Source: an uncultured Alphaproteobacteria bacterium (lineage in GTDB: Bacteria; Pseudomonadota; Alphaproteobacteria; VGEJ01). From it: a stretch of DNA of 64,000 bases. Shown here piece by piece: positions 26,876 through 35,782 of this stretch. The stretch lies in contig CAJWJK010000003.1 of the NCBI GenBank assembly GCA_913041535.1, positions 1 through 64,000 on the forward strand. Direction: 5' to 3'. Numbering within the stretch: position 1 is the first letter of the stretch; each line of letters begins with the position of its first letter. A model generated the notes under the pieces. That model was not told the origin of the DNA and made no database searches. It saw only the letters and a program-made list of their open reading frames with translations. The position numbers were made by a program, and so were the translations under genes.

Positions 26876-27877
26876 TTAGTTCTGTATGTTGGCGTACGAG
26901 CCCAAAGATGCGTCAAAAAAGTTTAACCAATTGCCTCCAGCTATTTTGGCAACCTCTAGATCTGAGAAGCCGATATTGCGCAACCCCAATAGAATATTTG
27001 AAAAACCTAGGTTGCTTTGGAACCATTGTGGTTGGGTCGGGAATCCAATGAATGTTTGTGATTCTGAGCCAGACGCAATGTCCAGGGTCCAAGTTCCATT
27101 GCGCATCCAACCAACAACTGTATCGGGTTGATTTTGGCAAAGGTCGCTTCCAAAACCAATACGGTCTGTTCCCATAAGTTCGGCAGTTCGCGCTACCATC
27201 GTACAAAAATCTTCGATAGAACAATTTGATCCATTGTTCAGATGGTGAGGATATAGCGAGAATCCAAACATTCCACGATTTTCAGCAAGGGCTTTTATAA
27301 CTTCGTTAGTTTTGTTTCGGGGTGATGGATGCCAAAAAGAGGGATTAGCATGGCTTATGGCAATTGGGCGATCTGAAAAATCAATGGCGTCTAACGTAGA
27401 TCTTTTCGACGAGTGACTCATGTCAATTATCATGCCCAAACGGTTCATTTCGCGAATTGCCTCGCGGCCCATACGCGTAATGCCGCTATCGTTATCTTCA
27501 TAACATCCTGTAGCAAGGAGACTTTGGTTGTTGTACGACAGCTGCATAAATCTAACGCCCAGCTGATGGAAAATTTCAATTAGACCGATGTCACCCTCTA
27601 TGGCAGAGCAGTTCTGAAAACCCAATATGATTGCTGTTCGCCCTTCCTTATGTGCCTCACGGATATCAGCAGAAGTTCGTCCTGGTACAATATGTTCAGA
27701 GAAATTTTCGAAATATCTATTCCACACACTGATATTCTTAATAGTTTGGGGGAAGTTTTCGTGGTAGCAGATTGTCACGTGAACGGCAGCAACACCTGAT
27801 CTATTCATGTCGTGAAAGATCTCTTTAGACCATTTGCAGTATTGCAAGGCATCAATGATAAAGGGTTTTTCAATCAT
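26876..27877 (-). CDS. M19 (renal dipeptidase-like) family protein with incomplete metal site
   Basis: M19 enzymes hydrolyse dipeptides with a two-zinc site. Here the bridging Glu (E94 in AIEGD), His155 (IDMSHSS), His176 (AISHANP) and Asp245 (GFGSDL) are present; the 21-residue spacing of the two His equals that in human renal dipeptidase. The N-terminal His-x-Asp pair is missing: residues 9-13 read DALQY where the family has D-G-H-x-D. No signal peptide or lipobox is seen, so it is probably cytosolic. It is the first gene of the three-gene operon facing proXWV. Activity as a peptidase is doubtful. Confidence 0.8.
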   Translation of the reverse strand: MIEKPFIIDALQYCKWSKEIFHDMNRSGVAAVHVTICYHENFPQTIKNISVWNRYFENFSEHIVPGRTSADIREAHKEGRTAIILGFQNCSAIEGDIGLIEIFHQLGVRFMQLSYNNQSLLATGCYEDNDSGITRMGREAIREMNRLGMIIDMSHSSKRSTLDAIDFSDRPIAISHANPSFWHPSPRNKTNEVIKALAENRGMFGFSLYPHHLNNGSNCSIEDFCTMVARTAELMGTDRIGFGSDLCQNQPDTVVGWMRNGTWTLDIASGSESQTFIGFPTQPQWFQSNLGFSNILLGLRNIGFSDLEVAKIAGGNWLNFFDASLGSYANIQN

Positions 27878-28067
27878 CCTTGGGTTTCCGTCGTTAGACT
27901 CGCATGACTAAAGTTTCAATGTCCGCATCTATAGTTTTTAAATATAATCACTAGATGTTGGCAATTCGACCTTGATCTCTCATCCTAAATTACCACATCG
28001 TGTTAAGGAATTCGATTGCCTGAGCATGGGTGTCGGTGTAATCGTCTCTTGATTGGCAGGAAAGTGA

Positions 28068-28625
28068 ATGAGCACTAAGGAAAATTCAAGTTGGCATGGG
28101 ACTACGATCCTTTCGGTTCGTAAGAATGGGCTTGTGGTTGTTGCTGGCGATGGTCAGGTTTCTATGGGGGCGAGCATTGTAAAATCAAATGCTCGAAAAG
28201 TTCGGCGGCTAGCTGATGGTGCTGTGATCGCCGGATTTGCCGGAGCTACAGCAGATGCTTTCACGTTGTTTGAGCGCCTAGAGGGGAAGCTCGAGCAACA
28301 TTCTGGTCATTTGACTAGGGCGGCAGTGGAATTGGCAAAGGATTGGCGGACTGATCGATATTTGCGCAGATTGGAAGCTTTAATGGCGGTGGCTGATAAA
28401 GATACCAGTCTGGTATTGAGTGGCACCGGTGATGTGCTGGAGCCAGAGGATGGGGTGATAGGTATTGGTTCTGGTGGAAACTATGCGCTTGCCGCCGCAC
28501 GTGCCTTGATAGATAGAGAGGATCTTGATGCAGAATTGGTAGCCTCTCGAGCAATGACTATAGCCGCAGGTATTTGCGTGTATACAAATGAATTTATTGT
28601 TATGGAGAGCCTTAGTAGCCAATGA
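28068..28625 (+). CDS. hslV: ATP-dependent protease subunit HslV (ClpQ)
   Basis: Proteasome-like threonine peptidase of the HslUV complex. The catalytic threonine is T12 in WHGTTIL, after a short N-terminal extension usual for alphaproteobacteria. Then [12 protein letters not shown] and [10 protein letters not shown]. 185 residues. The end overlaps hslU by ATGA. Confidence 0.97.
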   Translation: MSTKENSSWHGTTILSVRKNGLVVVAGDGQVSMGASIVKSNARKVRRLADGAVIAGFAGATADAFTLFERLEGKLEQHSGHLTRAAVELAKDWRTDRYLRRLEALMAVADKDTSLVLSGTGDVLEPEDGVIGIGSGGNYALAAARALIDREDLDAELVASRAMTIAAGICVYTNEFIVMESLSSQ

Positions 28626-29929
28626 CTTCCTTTAGCCCGAGAGAGATTGTTTCGGAGCTCGACCGATTTATTGTTGGGCAGGATGAAGCGAAGAGAGCTG
28701 TTGCGATAGCATTGAGAAATCGCTGGCGCCGTCAGCAATTGCCCGAGGAATTGCGAGATGAGGTGCTGCCTAAGAATATTCTAATGATTGGGCCGACGGG
28801 TGTCGGGAAGACAGAAATATCGCGACGTTTAGCCCGGTTGGCTCAAGCCCCGTTTATTAAAGTGGAGGCGACCAAGTTCACAGAGGTGGGTTATGTGGGT
28901 CGCGACGTAGAACAAATTGTTCGTGATCTTGTAGAGTTGGCAATATCTATGATTAAGGAACGGAGTCGTGCTGAGGTGAATGCTAAAGCTGAATTAGCCG
29001 CAGAAGCGCGCGTATTAGATGCCTTGGTCGGAGAGCAAGCTAGCGAGGAAACACGAGCTAAATTCCGCACAATGTTGAGAGACGGCACTCTTGACAACAA
29101 GGAAATAGAAATTGATGTACAAGAGAGTACCGCGGGTTTGCCAACTTTTGACATTCCTGGCATGCCAGGAAGTCAGGTCGGTATGATAAATCTTAACGAT
29201 ATGTTGGGTAAGGCGTTAGGACAACGCAGCAAGCCGCGACGTATGACAGTTGCAGAATCATATGAGGTTCTGGTGTCGGAGGAAAGTGACAAACTTTTGG
29301 ATCCGGATAAGGTGGTGCGCAGTGCGATAGAGTTGGTAGAGCAGAATGGGATCGTATTTTTGGATGAAATCGACAAAATAACTGCGCGTTCAGAGCGAAT
29401 AGGGGCAGATGTTAGTCGGGAGGGGGTTCAGCGAGATCTTTTACCATTGATAGAGGGAACGACAGTAGCAACGAAACATGGAACAGTGAAAACGGACCAC
29501 ATTCTGTTTATTGCATCTGGCGCATTTCATCTTTCCAAGCCTGCAGACCTTCTGCCAGAATTACAAGGGAGGTTGCCAATTCGTGTGGAGCTTACGCCGC
29601 TGAGCCGTGACGATTTCAAATGTATACTGACTGAGCCTGAGGCGAGCCTTATCACACAATATGTAGCATTGCTGGCAACTGAAAGCGTTACAATTGAATT
29701 TACTGAGGATGGCATAAATCAGATTGCTGATTTAGCTGCTGAGGTAAATGAAAATGTTGAAAATATTGGAGCACGTCGCCTACATACTGTCATGGAACGT
29801 CTTCTTGAGGAGATTAGTTTTAATGCAACCGATAAAGCTGGCACTAGCATAACAATCGATGGCTCGTACGTGCGAGATCAGGTAGGTGATTTGGTAAAAG
29901 ATGCTGATTTATCGCGTTTTATATTGTAG
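28622..29929 (+). CDS. hslU: ATP-dependent protease ATPase subunit HslU
   Basis: AAA+ unfoldase. Walker [10 protein letters not shown] (57-65), Walker [11 protein letters not shown] (about 243-252), sensor [18 protein letters not shown] near the end, and pore loop in [13 protein letters not shown]. Between these is the I domain, containing a [14 protein letters not shown] segment. 435 residues. Convergent with smr across 36 bases with no obvious terminator. Confidence 0.97.
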   Translation: MTSFSPREIVSELDRFIVGQDEAKRAVAIALRNRWRRQQLPEELRDEVLPKNILMIGPTGVGKTEISRRLARLAQAPFIKVEATKFTEVGYVGRDVEQIVRDLVELAISMIKERSRAEVNAKAELAAEARVLDALVGEQASEETRAKFRTMLRDGTLDNKEIEIDVQESTAGLPTFDIPGMPGSQVGMINLNDMLGKALGQRSKPRRMTVAESYEVLVSEESDKLLDPDKVVRSAIELVEQNGIVFLDEIDKITARSERIGADVSREGVQRDLLPLIEGTTVATKHGTVKTDHILFIASGAFHLSKPADLLPELQGRLPIRVELTPLSRDDFKCILTEPEASLITQYVALLATESVTIEFTEDGINQIADLAAEVNENVENIGARRLHTVMERLLEEISFNATDKAGTSITIDGSYVRDQVGDLVKDADLSRFIL

Positions 29930-29965
29930 CGCGAGAGGACCACTGAATAGCATTGATAGAAGTAG

Positions 29966-30550
29966 TCACCGTTGTCTCCGGAGGAGAACATACAGTGCGC
30001 CAGCGCCTCCATCATGTGGCTGTGCTGGACAGTAAGCTACTACACGGGCTCCATTTTCTTGTTCGTTGAGCCATTGAGGGACGGCTGTACGGAGAATTCC
30101 TGTGGAAGATGCTCCGTGATTAGAGTATTCGTCGTGCCGCTTAGAGGATCCTTTTCCTGTAATGATAAGGACACAACGTTTACCAGATGCAAAGGATGAT
30201 TCGAGGAAAGTATCAAGCTCATTGCGGGCTTGCTTCTGAGTGAATCCGTGTAAGTCGAGATGCGCTTCGATGGGAAACTGCCCTCTCTTGAGTCGCTGCG
30301 CAGTGCGTCGATCTAGACCGCTAGAGATATTGGATTTTGGTCGTCTGTGAGAGATTTTTTGCGATTTTGGTCGATCTTTGCGATTCGAATGGGCAGTACT
30401 TGTAATATTAACTGAGGTAGAAGCAGGTGCCTTATGCTTTTGCAACGGGTTGTTATCTTTTTCTATGGGTTGAACATCACGCATGGCGCGCTCGAATAAG
30501 GATTGATCCGCAATATTGGTCCTAACTGGGTCCCTTGTGCGTCGCGCCAT
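29966..30550 (-). CDS. Smr domain protein
   Basis: N-terminal half (about 90 residues) is basic and low in complexity; C-terminal half is the Smr domain with LDLHGFTQKQARNEL and ITGKGSS plus a terminal GGAGALYVLLRRQR. Smr domains nick nucleic acids or bind RNA. ATG 30550 is 7 bases after the lutC stop, so it belongs to the lut transcript; a longer frame to 30604 would overlap lutC. Alphaproteobacterial smr often follows mltA, but here mltA is followed by dapB. Confidence 0.88.
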   Translation of the reverse strand: MARRTRDPVRTNIADQSLFERAMRDVQPIEKDNNPLQKHKAPASTSVNITSTAHSNRKDRPKSQKISHRRPKSNISSGLDRRTAQRLKRGQFPIEAHLDLHGFTQKQARNELDTFLESSFASGKRCVLIITGKGSSKRHDEYSNHGASSTGILRTAVPQWLNEQENGARVVAYCPAQPHDGGAGALYVLLRRQR

Positions 30551-30557
30551 TTCGTAC

Positions 30558-31244
30558 CTAAAGGTGTGCGTTAACAATAACGATATGTAAACGTTTGGGC
30601 CCATGTGCGCCCAGCTCTAGTTTTAGCGCTATATCTCCCGTGCGGGAGGGGCCAGTTACAAAATTTAGAACTCGTGGCATTTGGGAGTGTGGCTGCTCGG
30701 TTTCTGGAGGTTTCAATCTTTTAATTGCTTCCTCATAGCTTCCTACGATAGTCGATGCTCCAACGATAGCGATATGATTCTCTGGTAAGAAATTAAGACT
30801 GGTAGGTGTTTGGGGTGAAGAAGCGAACATAAGGGTTCCGGTTTCGGAAATGCCAGCAAGTGCTAGATTGAGACCAACCTCATCATCTTTTTCTGGTATG
30901 CCCGTGCGAATAGATAAAAAAGAGTGATCCGACCATGACAAACCCTCAAGGGTAGGATTTCGGGCTATGACAAGTGACGGTGGGAGATTGTTATGAGCAA
31001 GCCAGTTAGCGACAGATCTTGGAATATCTTGAGGCGTTGAAACTCGTTCTATGGAACAGTTCGCAGCTAAAGCTAACTCTTCAAATATTGGTATTCGGTC
31101 ATTAGCCTTTGGGTTGCCTCTATTGGGAATTGGCTGGGGTTTTGGGGTGATTAACTGTTGTCTTATATCGTTAAGCTCAGACTTTTCGTCCGTGCGGTCT
31201 AGGGTGCTCCGTAGTTTATTCAGGATTTGGTCACGGGAACTCAT
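30558..31244 (-). CDS. lutC: LUD-domain protein LutC
   Basis: Third component of the LutABC L-lactate oxidation system. VGLNLALAGISETGTLMFASSPQTPTSLNFLPENHIAIV is the LUD core near residues 120-160, and VTGPSRTGDIALKLELGAHGPKRLHI the closing motif. The start overlaps the lutB stop by ATGA. Confidence 0.92.
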   Translation of the reverse strand: MSSRDQILNKLRSTLDRTDEKSELNDIRQQLITPKPQPIPNRGNPKANDRIPIFEELALAANCSIERVSTPQDIPRSVANWLAHNNLPPSLVIARNPTLEGLSWSDHSFLSIRTGIPEKDDEVGLNLALAGISETGTLMFASSPQTPTSLNFLPENHIAIVGASTIVGSYEEAIKRLKPPETEQPHSQMPRVLNFVTGPSRTGDIALKLELGAHGPKRLHIVIVNAHL

Positions 31245-32683
31245 TTATGAACCTGTTGATTTTCGTGCGTCCGGCGGGACGATCGCCAAAGAGTGTGAAA
31301 TGCTTGCTCTTCAGGCGCTGGAAGATCGCGGCCGTATGTCCAACCACGAGAGAGAGGGAGGGAGGGAAGCCAACCACTTTTCTTGCTAATGGTTAAGAAG
31401 AAGGATGCTGCAAGGTTTGAAATAAGGCGATATATCTTAGGATGAAGTGTTATGAACGCCCAGCAGCGCACAATCATGCGTTCACGGGTCAAGTTAATTC
31501 TTTCTTTAAAAGCTTTTTCTCTCCAGTGCCGCATCATTTTGGGTAAAGGGATATGCATTGGGCATACTTCCTCACAGCGTCCGCAAAAACTTGATGCAAA
31601 AGGTAGGTGATGTGCAGTTTGCAGGTCGGTTAGCGCTGGTGTTAGGACAGCCCCCATTGGTCCCGAATATACCCAGCCATAAGCTTGTCCTCCGATTGCA
31701 CCAAAGACCGGGCAATGATTTAGGCAGGCACCGCAGCGAATGCAACGGAGGATATCCTGAAACTCAGTTCCAACCAGGTCTGTCCTGCCATTGTCAACAA
31801 GAACAACATGGAAGGCACTAGGGCCATCAAGCTCGCCTTCACGTTTGGGTCCCGTAACAACGGTTGTATAGGTAGAAAATTCTTGACCTGTTGCTGAGCG
31901 AGCAAGAAGGCGCAGCATGGTCAATCCGTCTTCCACCGTTGGAATCACCTTTTCAATGCCAGTAACGACAATATGGGTTTTTGGGAGAGAAAGAGACAAG
32001 TCTGCATTGCCTTCGTTTGTAACAATTACTGCCGAGCCGGTCTCAGCTACAAGAAAATTCGCGCCAGTAATACCAACATCTGCATCCAGGTACCGTTGGC
32101 GCATGACTGCTCTGCCCTCTGCTACAATATCCGCAGGGTCATTAAGAGATCTATCGGGGTCAAGGTCTTTGTGGTGCTTGTAGAACAACTCAGCAATCTG
32201 AGCTTTAGTTTTGTGAACAGCAGGTGCAACTATATGCCCAGGTGCTTCGTTAGCGAGTTGAATAATATATTCGCCCAAATCCGTTTCAATGGGCTCAATA
32301 TTGTTAGAGCTTAAAAAATGATTGAGGTCGATTTCTTCAGTAACCATCGATTTTGCTTTTGTTACCGTACGGGCTCTTTTTTCTTTGCACAATTTGAGAA
32401 TAGTGTTGCGCGCTTCTTCAGCGCTCGAGCACCAGTGAACGGTGCCACCCGATTTCTTGACCTCTGTTTCGAAGCGTTCAAGGTATAGGTCTAAATTGAT
32501 AATAACGTGGTCCTTCAGTGATTTAGCATGATCTCGAAGATCGTCAAATTCAGGCAGACGGGCAATGGCTTCCTTTCGGTTACCGGCAAAATTGGTTTCT
32601 ATGAGGCCGAGAGCTTCCCGCAACAGCGGATCGGAAACTGCTTTCGAGGCATTTTTTTGAAAATGTGGGCTTGTGATCTTCAT
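31241..32683 (-). CDS. lutB: Iron-sulfur LUD protein LutB
   Basis: 480-residue electron-transfer subunit of lactate oxidation. An LUD-like N-terminal part is followed by two cluster motifs, CIRCGACLNHCP near residue 313 and CGRCEEVCP near residue 366. A helical tail ends the chain. It abuts the lutA stop. No lactate permease (lutP) is adjacent. Confidence 0.94.
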   Translation of the reverse strand: MKITSPHFQKNASKAVSDPLLREALGLIETNFAGNRKEAIARLPEFDDLRDHAKSLKDHVIINLDLYLERFETEVKKSGGTVHWCSSAEEARNTILKLCKEKRARTVTKAKSMVTEEIDLNHFLSSNNIEPIETDLGEYIIQLANEAPGHIVAPAVHKTKAQIAELFYKHHKDLDPDRSLNDPADIVAEGRAVMRQRYLDADVGITGANFLVAETGSAVIVTNEGNADLSLSLPKTHIVVTGIEKVIPTVEDGLTMLRLLARSATGQEFSTYTTVVTGPKREGELDGPSAFHVVLVDNGRTDLVGTEFQDILRCIRCGACLNHCPVFGAIGGQAYGWVYSGPMGAVLTPALTDLQTAHHLPFASSFCGRCEEVCPMHIPLPKMMRHWREKAFKERINLTRERMIVRCWAFITLHPKIYRLISNLAASFFLTISKKSGWLPSLPLSRGWTYGRDLPAPEEQAFHTLWRSSRRTHENQQVHK

Positions 32684-33442
32684 TTATCGGCGCTGGCCGA
32701 TGGCTGGAGTGGTGCCGATTCCAGCCAAAATCTCGGCAATATGACGGACTTCGATTTTTGATCCCTCACGTCTCAGACGTCCAGCGATATTTAACAGGCA
32801 ACCAAGATCACCAGACAATACGGTTTGGGCACCAGTTTCAGCAATTGCTGAGGTTTTGCGGGCCACCATGTCCACAGAAACTTCGGGGTATTTGATACAA
32901 AATGTGCCGCCAAAGCCACAGCATTGTTCTGCACCTTTCAACTCTCGGTATTCTACGCCTCGGGTTTTACGAAGAAGGTTGGACGCTTCATCTCGAATGC
33001 CGAGCTCGCGAAGGCTCGAACAGGAGTGATGATAGGTCACGGTGCCGTGGAAAGGTTCGAGAGACTTATCTACCTTAAGTATTTTAGTAAGAAAGGTAAT
33101 TAGTTCGTAGGTGCGCTCGGCCAGCTCATGAGCCTGGGGTTCCATAGTTGGGTCGTCGGCGAAAAGGTCGGGATAATGTTTGATTATCATGCCCGCGCAG
33201 GAGCCTGAAGGAACAACCACATAATCATAGTCAGCAAATGCGCTGATAACTTTTTTAGCTATGGCGATGCTACCATCGCGATCGCCCGAGTTGTACGCGG
33301 GTTGCCCGCAACAGGTCTGAATCTTAGGGATTGAAACGGTGCAGCTGTGCGATTCTAGAAGTTTGACCGCCGCAAGGCCAACACTTGGTCGGAAGAAATC
33401 CACCAAACAGGTAACGAAAAGTGCCACGTTGTGAGTTATCAT
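32684..33442 (-). CDS. lutA: CCG-domain iron-sulfur protein LutA
   Basis: 252 residues with two CCG domains: CCGQPAYNSGDRD near residue 43 and CCGFGGTFCIKYPE near 170, with PSGSCAGMI and TYHHSCSS between. Partner of LutB and LutC in oxidising L-lactate to pyruvate. First gene of lutABC-smr. Confidence 0.93.
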   Translation of the reverse strand: MITHNVALFVTCLVDFFRPSVGLAAVKLLESHSCTVSIPKIQTCCGQPAYNSGDRDGSIAIAKKVISAFADYDYVVVPSGSCAGMIIKHYPDLFADDPTMEPQAHELAERTYELITFLTKILKVDKSLEPFHGTVTYHHSCSSLRELGIRDEASNLLRKTRGVEYRELKGAEQCCGFGGTFCIKYPEVSVDMVARKTSAIAETGAQTVLSGDLGCLLNIAGRLRREGSKIEVRHIAEILAGIGTTPAIGQRR

Positions 33443-33499
33443 AACACGCTGTGCTCAATCGCCATTTATTTCATTATCGTGGTTGGTTGTATGTGGTGT

Positions 33500-34372
33500 C
33501 TAAGATTGTGTTTGTTTGCACAAGCGTTGGCATAAGTCGTCAAGCTGTTCAAGAGTTTTATAGTTGATGGTGACTCGACCACCACGAGGCCCCCAATCCT
33601 CTATGTTCATGACGAGCCCTAGAGCATGCGAGACGTTGCGTTCAAGTTCCGCCGTATTGGCATCTTTAAGTTTACGTTTTTGAAGTTGTTTGGATGGTTG
33701 TTTTGCCAGTCGCTCTGCTTGGCGGACACTCAGGTCTCGCTCGATGATATCTTTTACTAATTGTAATGGATTATTTGTTGCCAACAACGCACGGCCATGA
33801 CCAGCGGTTAGCTTGCCGTCTTGAAGTAAGTTTTGTATTGACTCGGGTAAAGTTAGCAAGCGTAGCGTGTTGGCAACGTGACTTCTGCTTTTGCCAACGG
33901 TCTGGGCAATCTGTTCTTGTGTTTGGCTAAACTCATCGATTAGGCGTTGGTAACCGTCAGCTTCTTCTATTGCAGTTAAATCTTGCCTTTGAAGGTTTTC
34001 GACAAGAGCAAGTTCTAATGCGTCTTCATCGCTTATTTCTTTGACAATTATCGGCACTTGGTGAAGTTGGGCTAGTTGGGCAGCACGCCAACGGCGCTCA
34101 CCTGCAAGTATCTGGTAGGAATCAGGCTTTTCATCTGAACGGCGAACAAGAATGGGCTGAAGAATGCCTTGAGCGCGAATTGATGCCGCCAATGCTTCGA
34201 TATCACCCTGAATAAAGGCCTTACGGGGCTGGTGGGGATTAGGCTCTAGCCGTTCGATCGGCACCGTGTTGGCGGTCTGTACGCGGTCTAACGAAGCGAG
34301 TTCTGCTTCATCTTCGCCGAATAAGGCTGAAAGCCCGCGGCCTAGCCCCTTGTTGCGCATTTCTTCGGTCAT
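33500..34372 (-). CDS. parB: Chromosome partitioning protein ParB
   Basis: CTP-dependent clamp that loads at parS and spreads. GLGRGLSALFGED opens the 290-residue chain. ERRWRAAQLA is the CTP-binding Box II motif, followed by the helix-turn-helix QEQIAQTVGKSRSHVANTLRLL. ATG 34372 overlaps the parA stop (ATGA). A longer frame to 34441 lies inside parA and is not needed. The only perfect parS seen is in rsmG, about 1.4 kb away. Confidence 0.96.
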   Translation of the reverse strand: MTEEMRNKGLGRGLSALFGEDEAELASLDRVQTANTVPIERLEPNPHQPRKAFIQGDIEALAASIRAQGILQPILVRRSDEKPDSYQILAGERRWRAAQLAQLHQVPIIVKEISDEDALELALVENLQRQDLTAIEEADGYQRLIDEFSQTQEQIAQTVGKSRSHVANTLRLLTLPESIQNLLQDGKLTAGHGRALLATNNPLQLVKDIIERDLSVRQAERLAKQPSKQLQKRKLKDANTAELERNVSHALGLVMNIEDWGPRGGRVTINYKTLEQLDDLCQRLCKQTQS

Positions 34373-35175
34373 GCCGCAGCCAGCGTCTCTCGACGCAGGA
34401 CCTCTCGCGCTAGTGCCATATAGGCAGTGCTTCCTGCACAATGACGATCGTAGATAAGAGCTGGTTTACCGTGAGACGGAGCTTCAGACATCCTAACATT
34501 GCGAGGGATTATAGTTTCATAAACTTTGGACCCCATACAGTTTCGAACGTCTTCAGCGACTTGGGCAGATAGTTTGTTTCGTTTATCGTACATAGTTAGT
34601 ACTACTCCTTCGATTCCCAGCGAGGGATTAAAAACACGGCGAACTCGTTGAAGTGTACGGACAAGTTGAGTTAATCCTTGAAGTGCAAAAAACTCGCATT
34701 GAAGGGGGATTAGAACGGTTTGGGAGGCCGTTAAGGCGTTCAGGGTTAGAAAACCAAGAGCTGGAGGGCAATCGATTAAAATGTAATCGTGATCGGTTGG
34801 TGCGGCTTGTACTGCGTCGAGTAGGCGATATTCGCGTCGTTCAGAGTCGACCAGTTCTATTTCTGCCCCCATTAGGTCCACTGTCGATGGAACAAGGTCG
34901 AGGCCAGGGATTTCGGTGTATCGGTGAGCTTCATGTAGTGGTTTGGATCCTTCAATAACTTCGTAAGTTGATACGGAGCCAGCAGCTGCGGTCAGACCTA
35001 AACCCGTGGTGGCATTGCCTTGGGGGTCCGCATCAATCAATAGGGTGCGCCTGCCTACAGCAGCAAGGGCTGTTGCTAGATTAATTGCCGTCGTTGTTTT
35101 ACCAACGCCGCCCTTTTGATTGGCGACAGAAATGATCCGTTGGCTACGTTTGGGCGATAGAGTCGAATCAGGAAT
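34369..35175 (-). CDS. parA: Chromosome partitioning ATPase ParA, probable ATT start
   Basis: Deviant Walker A ATPase that moves ParB-parS complexes. KGGVGKTT is at residues 21-28 of the proposed protein, LIDADPQGNATTGLG follows, and YILIDCPPALG is Walker B. The frame has a TGA at 35190-35188; between it and the Walker motif there is no ATG, GTG or TTG. ATT at 35175, with AAAGGG 7 bases upstream, gives [20 protein letters not shown] and 268 residues, a normal length. It overlaps the rsmG stop by 8 bases. A TTG at 35040 exists but would remove the nucleotide-binding site. Confidence 0.9.
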   Translation of the reverse strand: MPDSTLSPKRSQRIISVANQKGGVGKTTTAINLATALAAVGRRTLLIDADPQGNATTGLGLTAAAGSVSTYEVIEGSKPLHEAHRYTEIPGLDLVPSTVDLMGAEIELVDSERREYRLLDAVQAAPTDHDYILIDCPPALGFLTLNALTASQTVLIPLQCEFFALQGLTQLVRTLQRVRRVFNPSLGIEGVVLTMYDKRNKLSAQVAEDVRNCMGSKVYETIIPRNVRMSEAPSHGKPALIYDRHCAGSTAYMALAREVLRRETLAAA

Positions 35176-35782
35176 TGTCGAACCCTTTCACGCGCAAGAT
35201 AACACCCGAAGCATGTGACCGACTTTTCACAAGTTCTAGCTGTATTGTCGGATATTTGGCCAGTGCCGTCAATTCGGTGCCAAATTTTGAGCCTTTTATG
35301 AATAGGCCCAATGTGTCCTGTTTGGCAAAGGCGTTGGCAAGATCAATTAGCTTTGCCAATGGCCCGATAGCTCGCGCCGTTATTACATCGGCGTTTAGCT
35401 TGGTCATATCTTCGATACGTTGACAATGTATAGTTACTTTTGTAGCAGTTTGGCGTGCTGTAGCACGAAGAAATTCGCACTTTCGCTGGTTGCTTTCAAT
35501 CAGATGAACATCGGGAGCGCCCATTATCGCAAGCACTAGACCTGGAAAGCCTGCCCCGGCTCCTAAGTCAACCCAGGTTTGGCATGTAGGGGGAGCTAGC
35601 GCTAATAGTTGCGCTGAATCTAGGAAGTGGCGCCGCCAAATATCGGCCAGGGATGCCTCGCTGACAAGATTAACGCCTCTGTTCCATTTAATTAACGCAT
35701 CTGCGAAAAGTTCAAGACGTGACATTGTTTCACGTGAAACACTAGTTGCGACACAAAAGGCCTCGGGGGTTAATGGCCTCAC
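35168..35782 (-). CDS. rsmG: 16S rRNA (guanine527-N7)-methyltransferase
   Basis: Methylates G527 of 16S rRNA with [19 protein letters not shown] is the SAM loop near residue 68, and the [13 protein letters not shown] and RVKGF motifs close the fold. GTG 35782 overlaps the mnmG stop (GTGA). Codons for VSRETM near residue 14 form the perfect parS site. Confidence 0.95.
   Translation of the reverse strand: MRPLTPEAFCVATSVSRETMSRLELFADALIKWNRGVNLVSEASLADIWRRHFLDSAQLLALAPPTCQTWVDLGAGAGFPGLVLAIMGAPDVHLIESNQRKCEFLRATARQTATKVTIHCQRIEDMTKLNADVITARAIGPLAKLIDLANAFAKQDTLGLFIKGSKFGTELTALAKYPTIQLELVKSRSHASGVILRVKGFDNS
35726..35741. promoter_or_regulatory. parS: parS centromere site inside rsmG
   Basis: TGTTTCACGTGAAACA, an exact 16-bp palindrome matching the consensus parS bound by chromosomal ParB. 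It lies in the N-terminal coding part of rsmG, about 0.6 kb from the start of parA. This rsmG location is known from other bacteria. Confidence 0.92.

Noticed and set aside
30551..30604. Longer Smr protein starting inside lutC
   Set aside because: ATG 30550 follows the lutC stop closely and gives the usual MARRTRD-like start.
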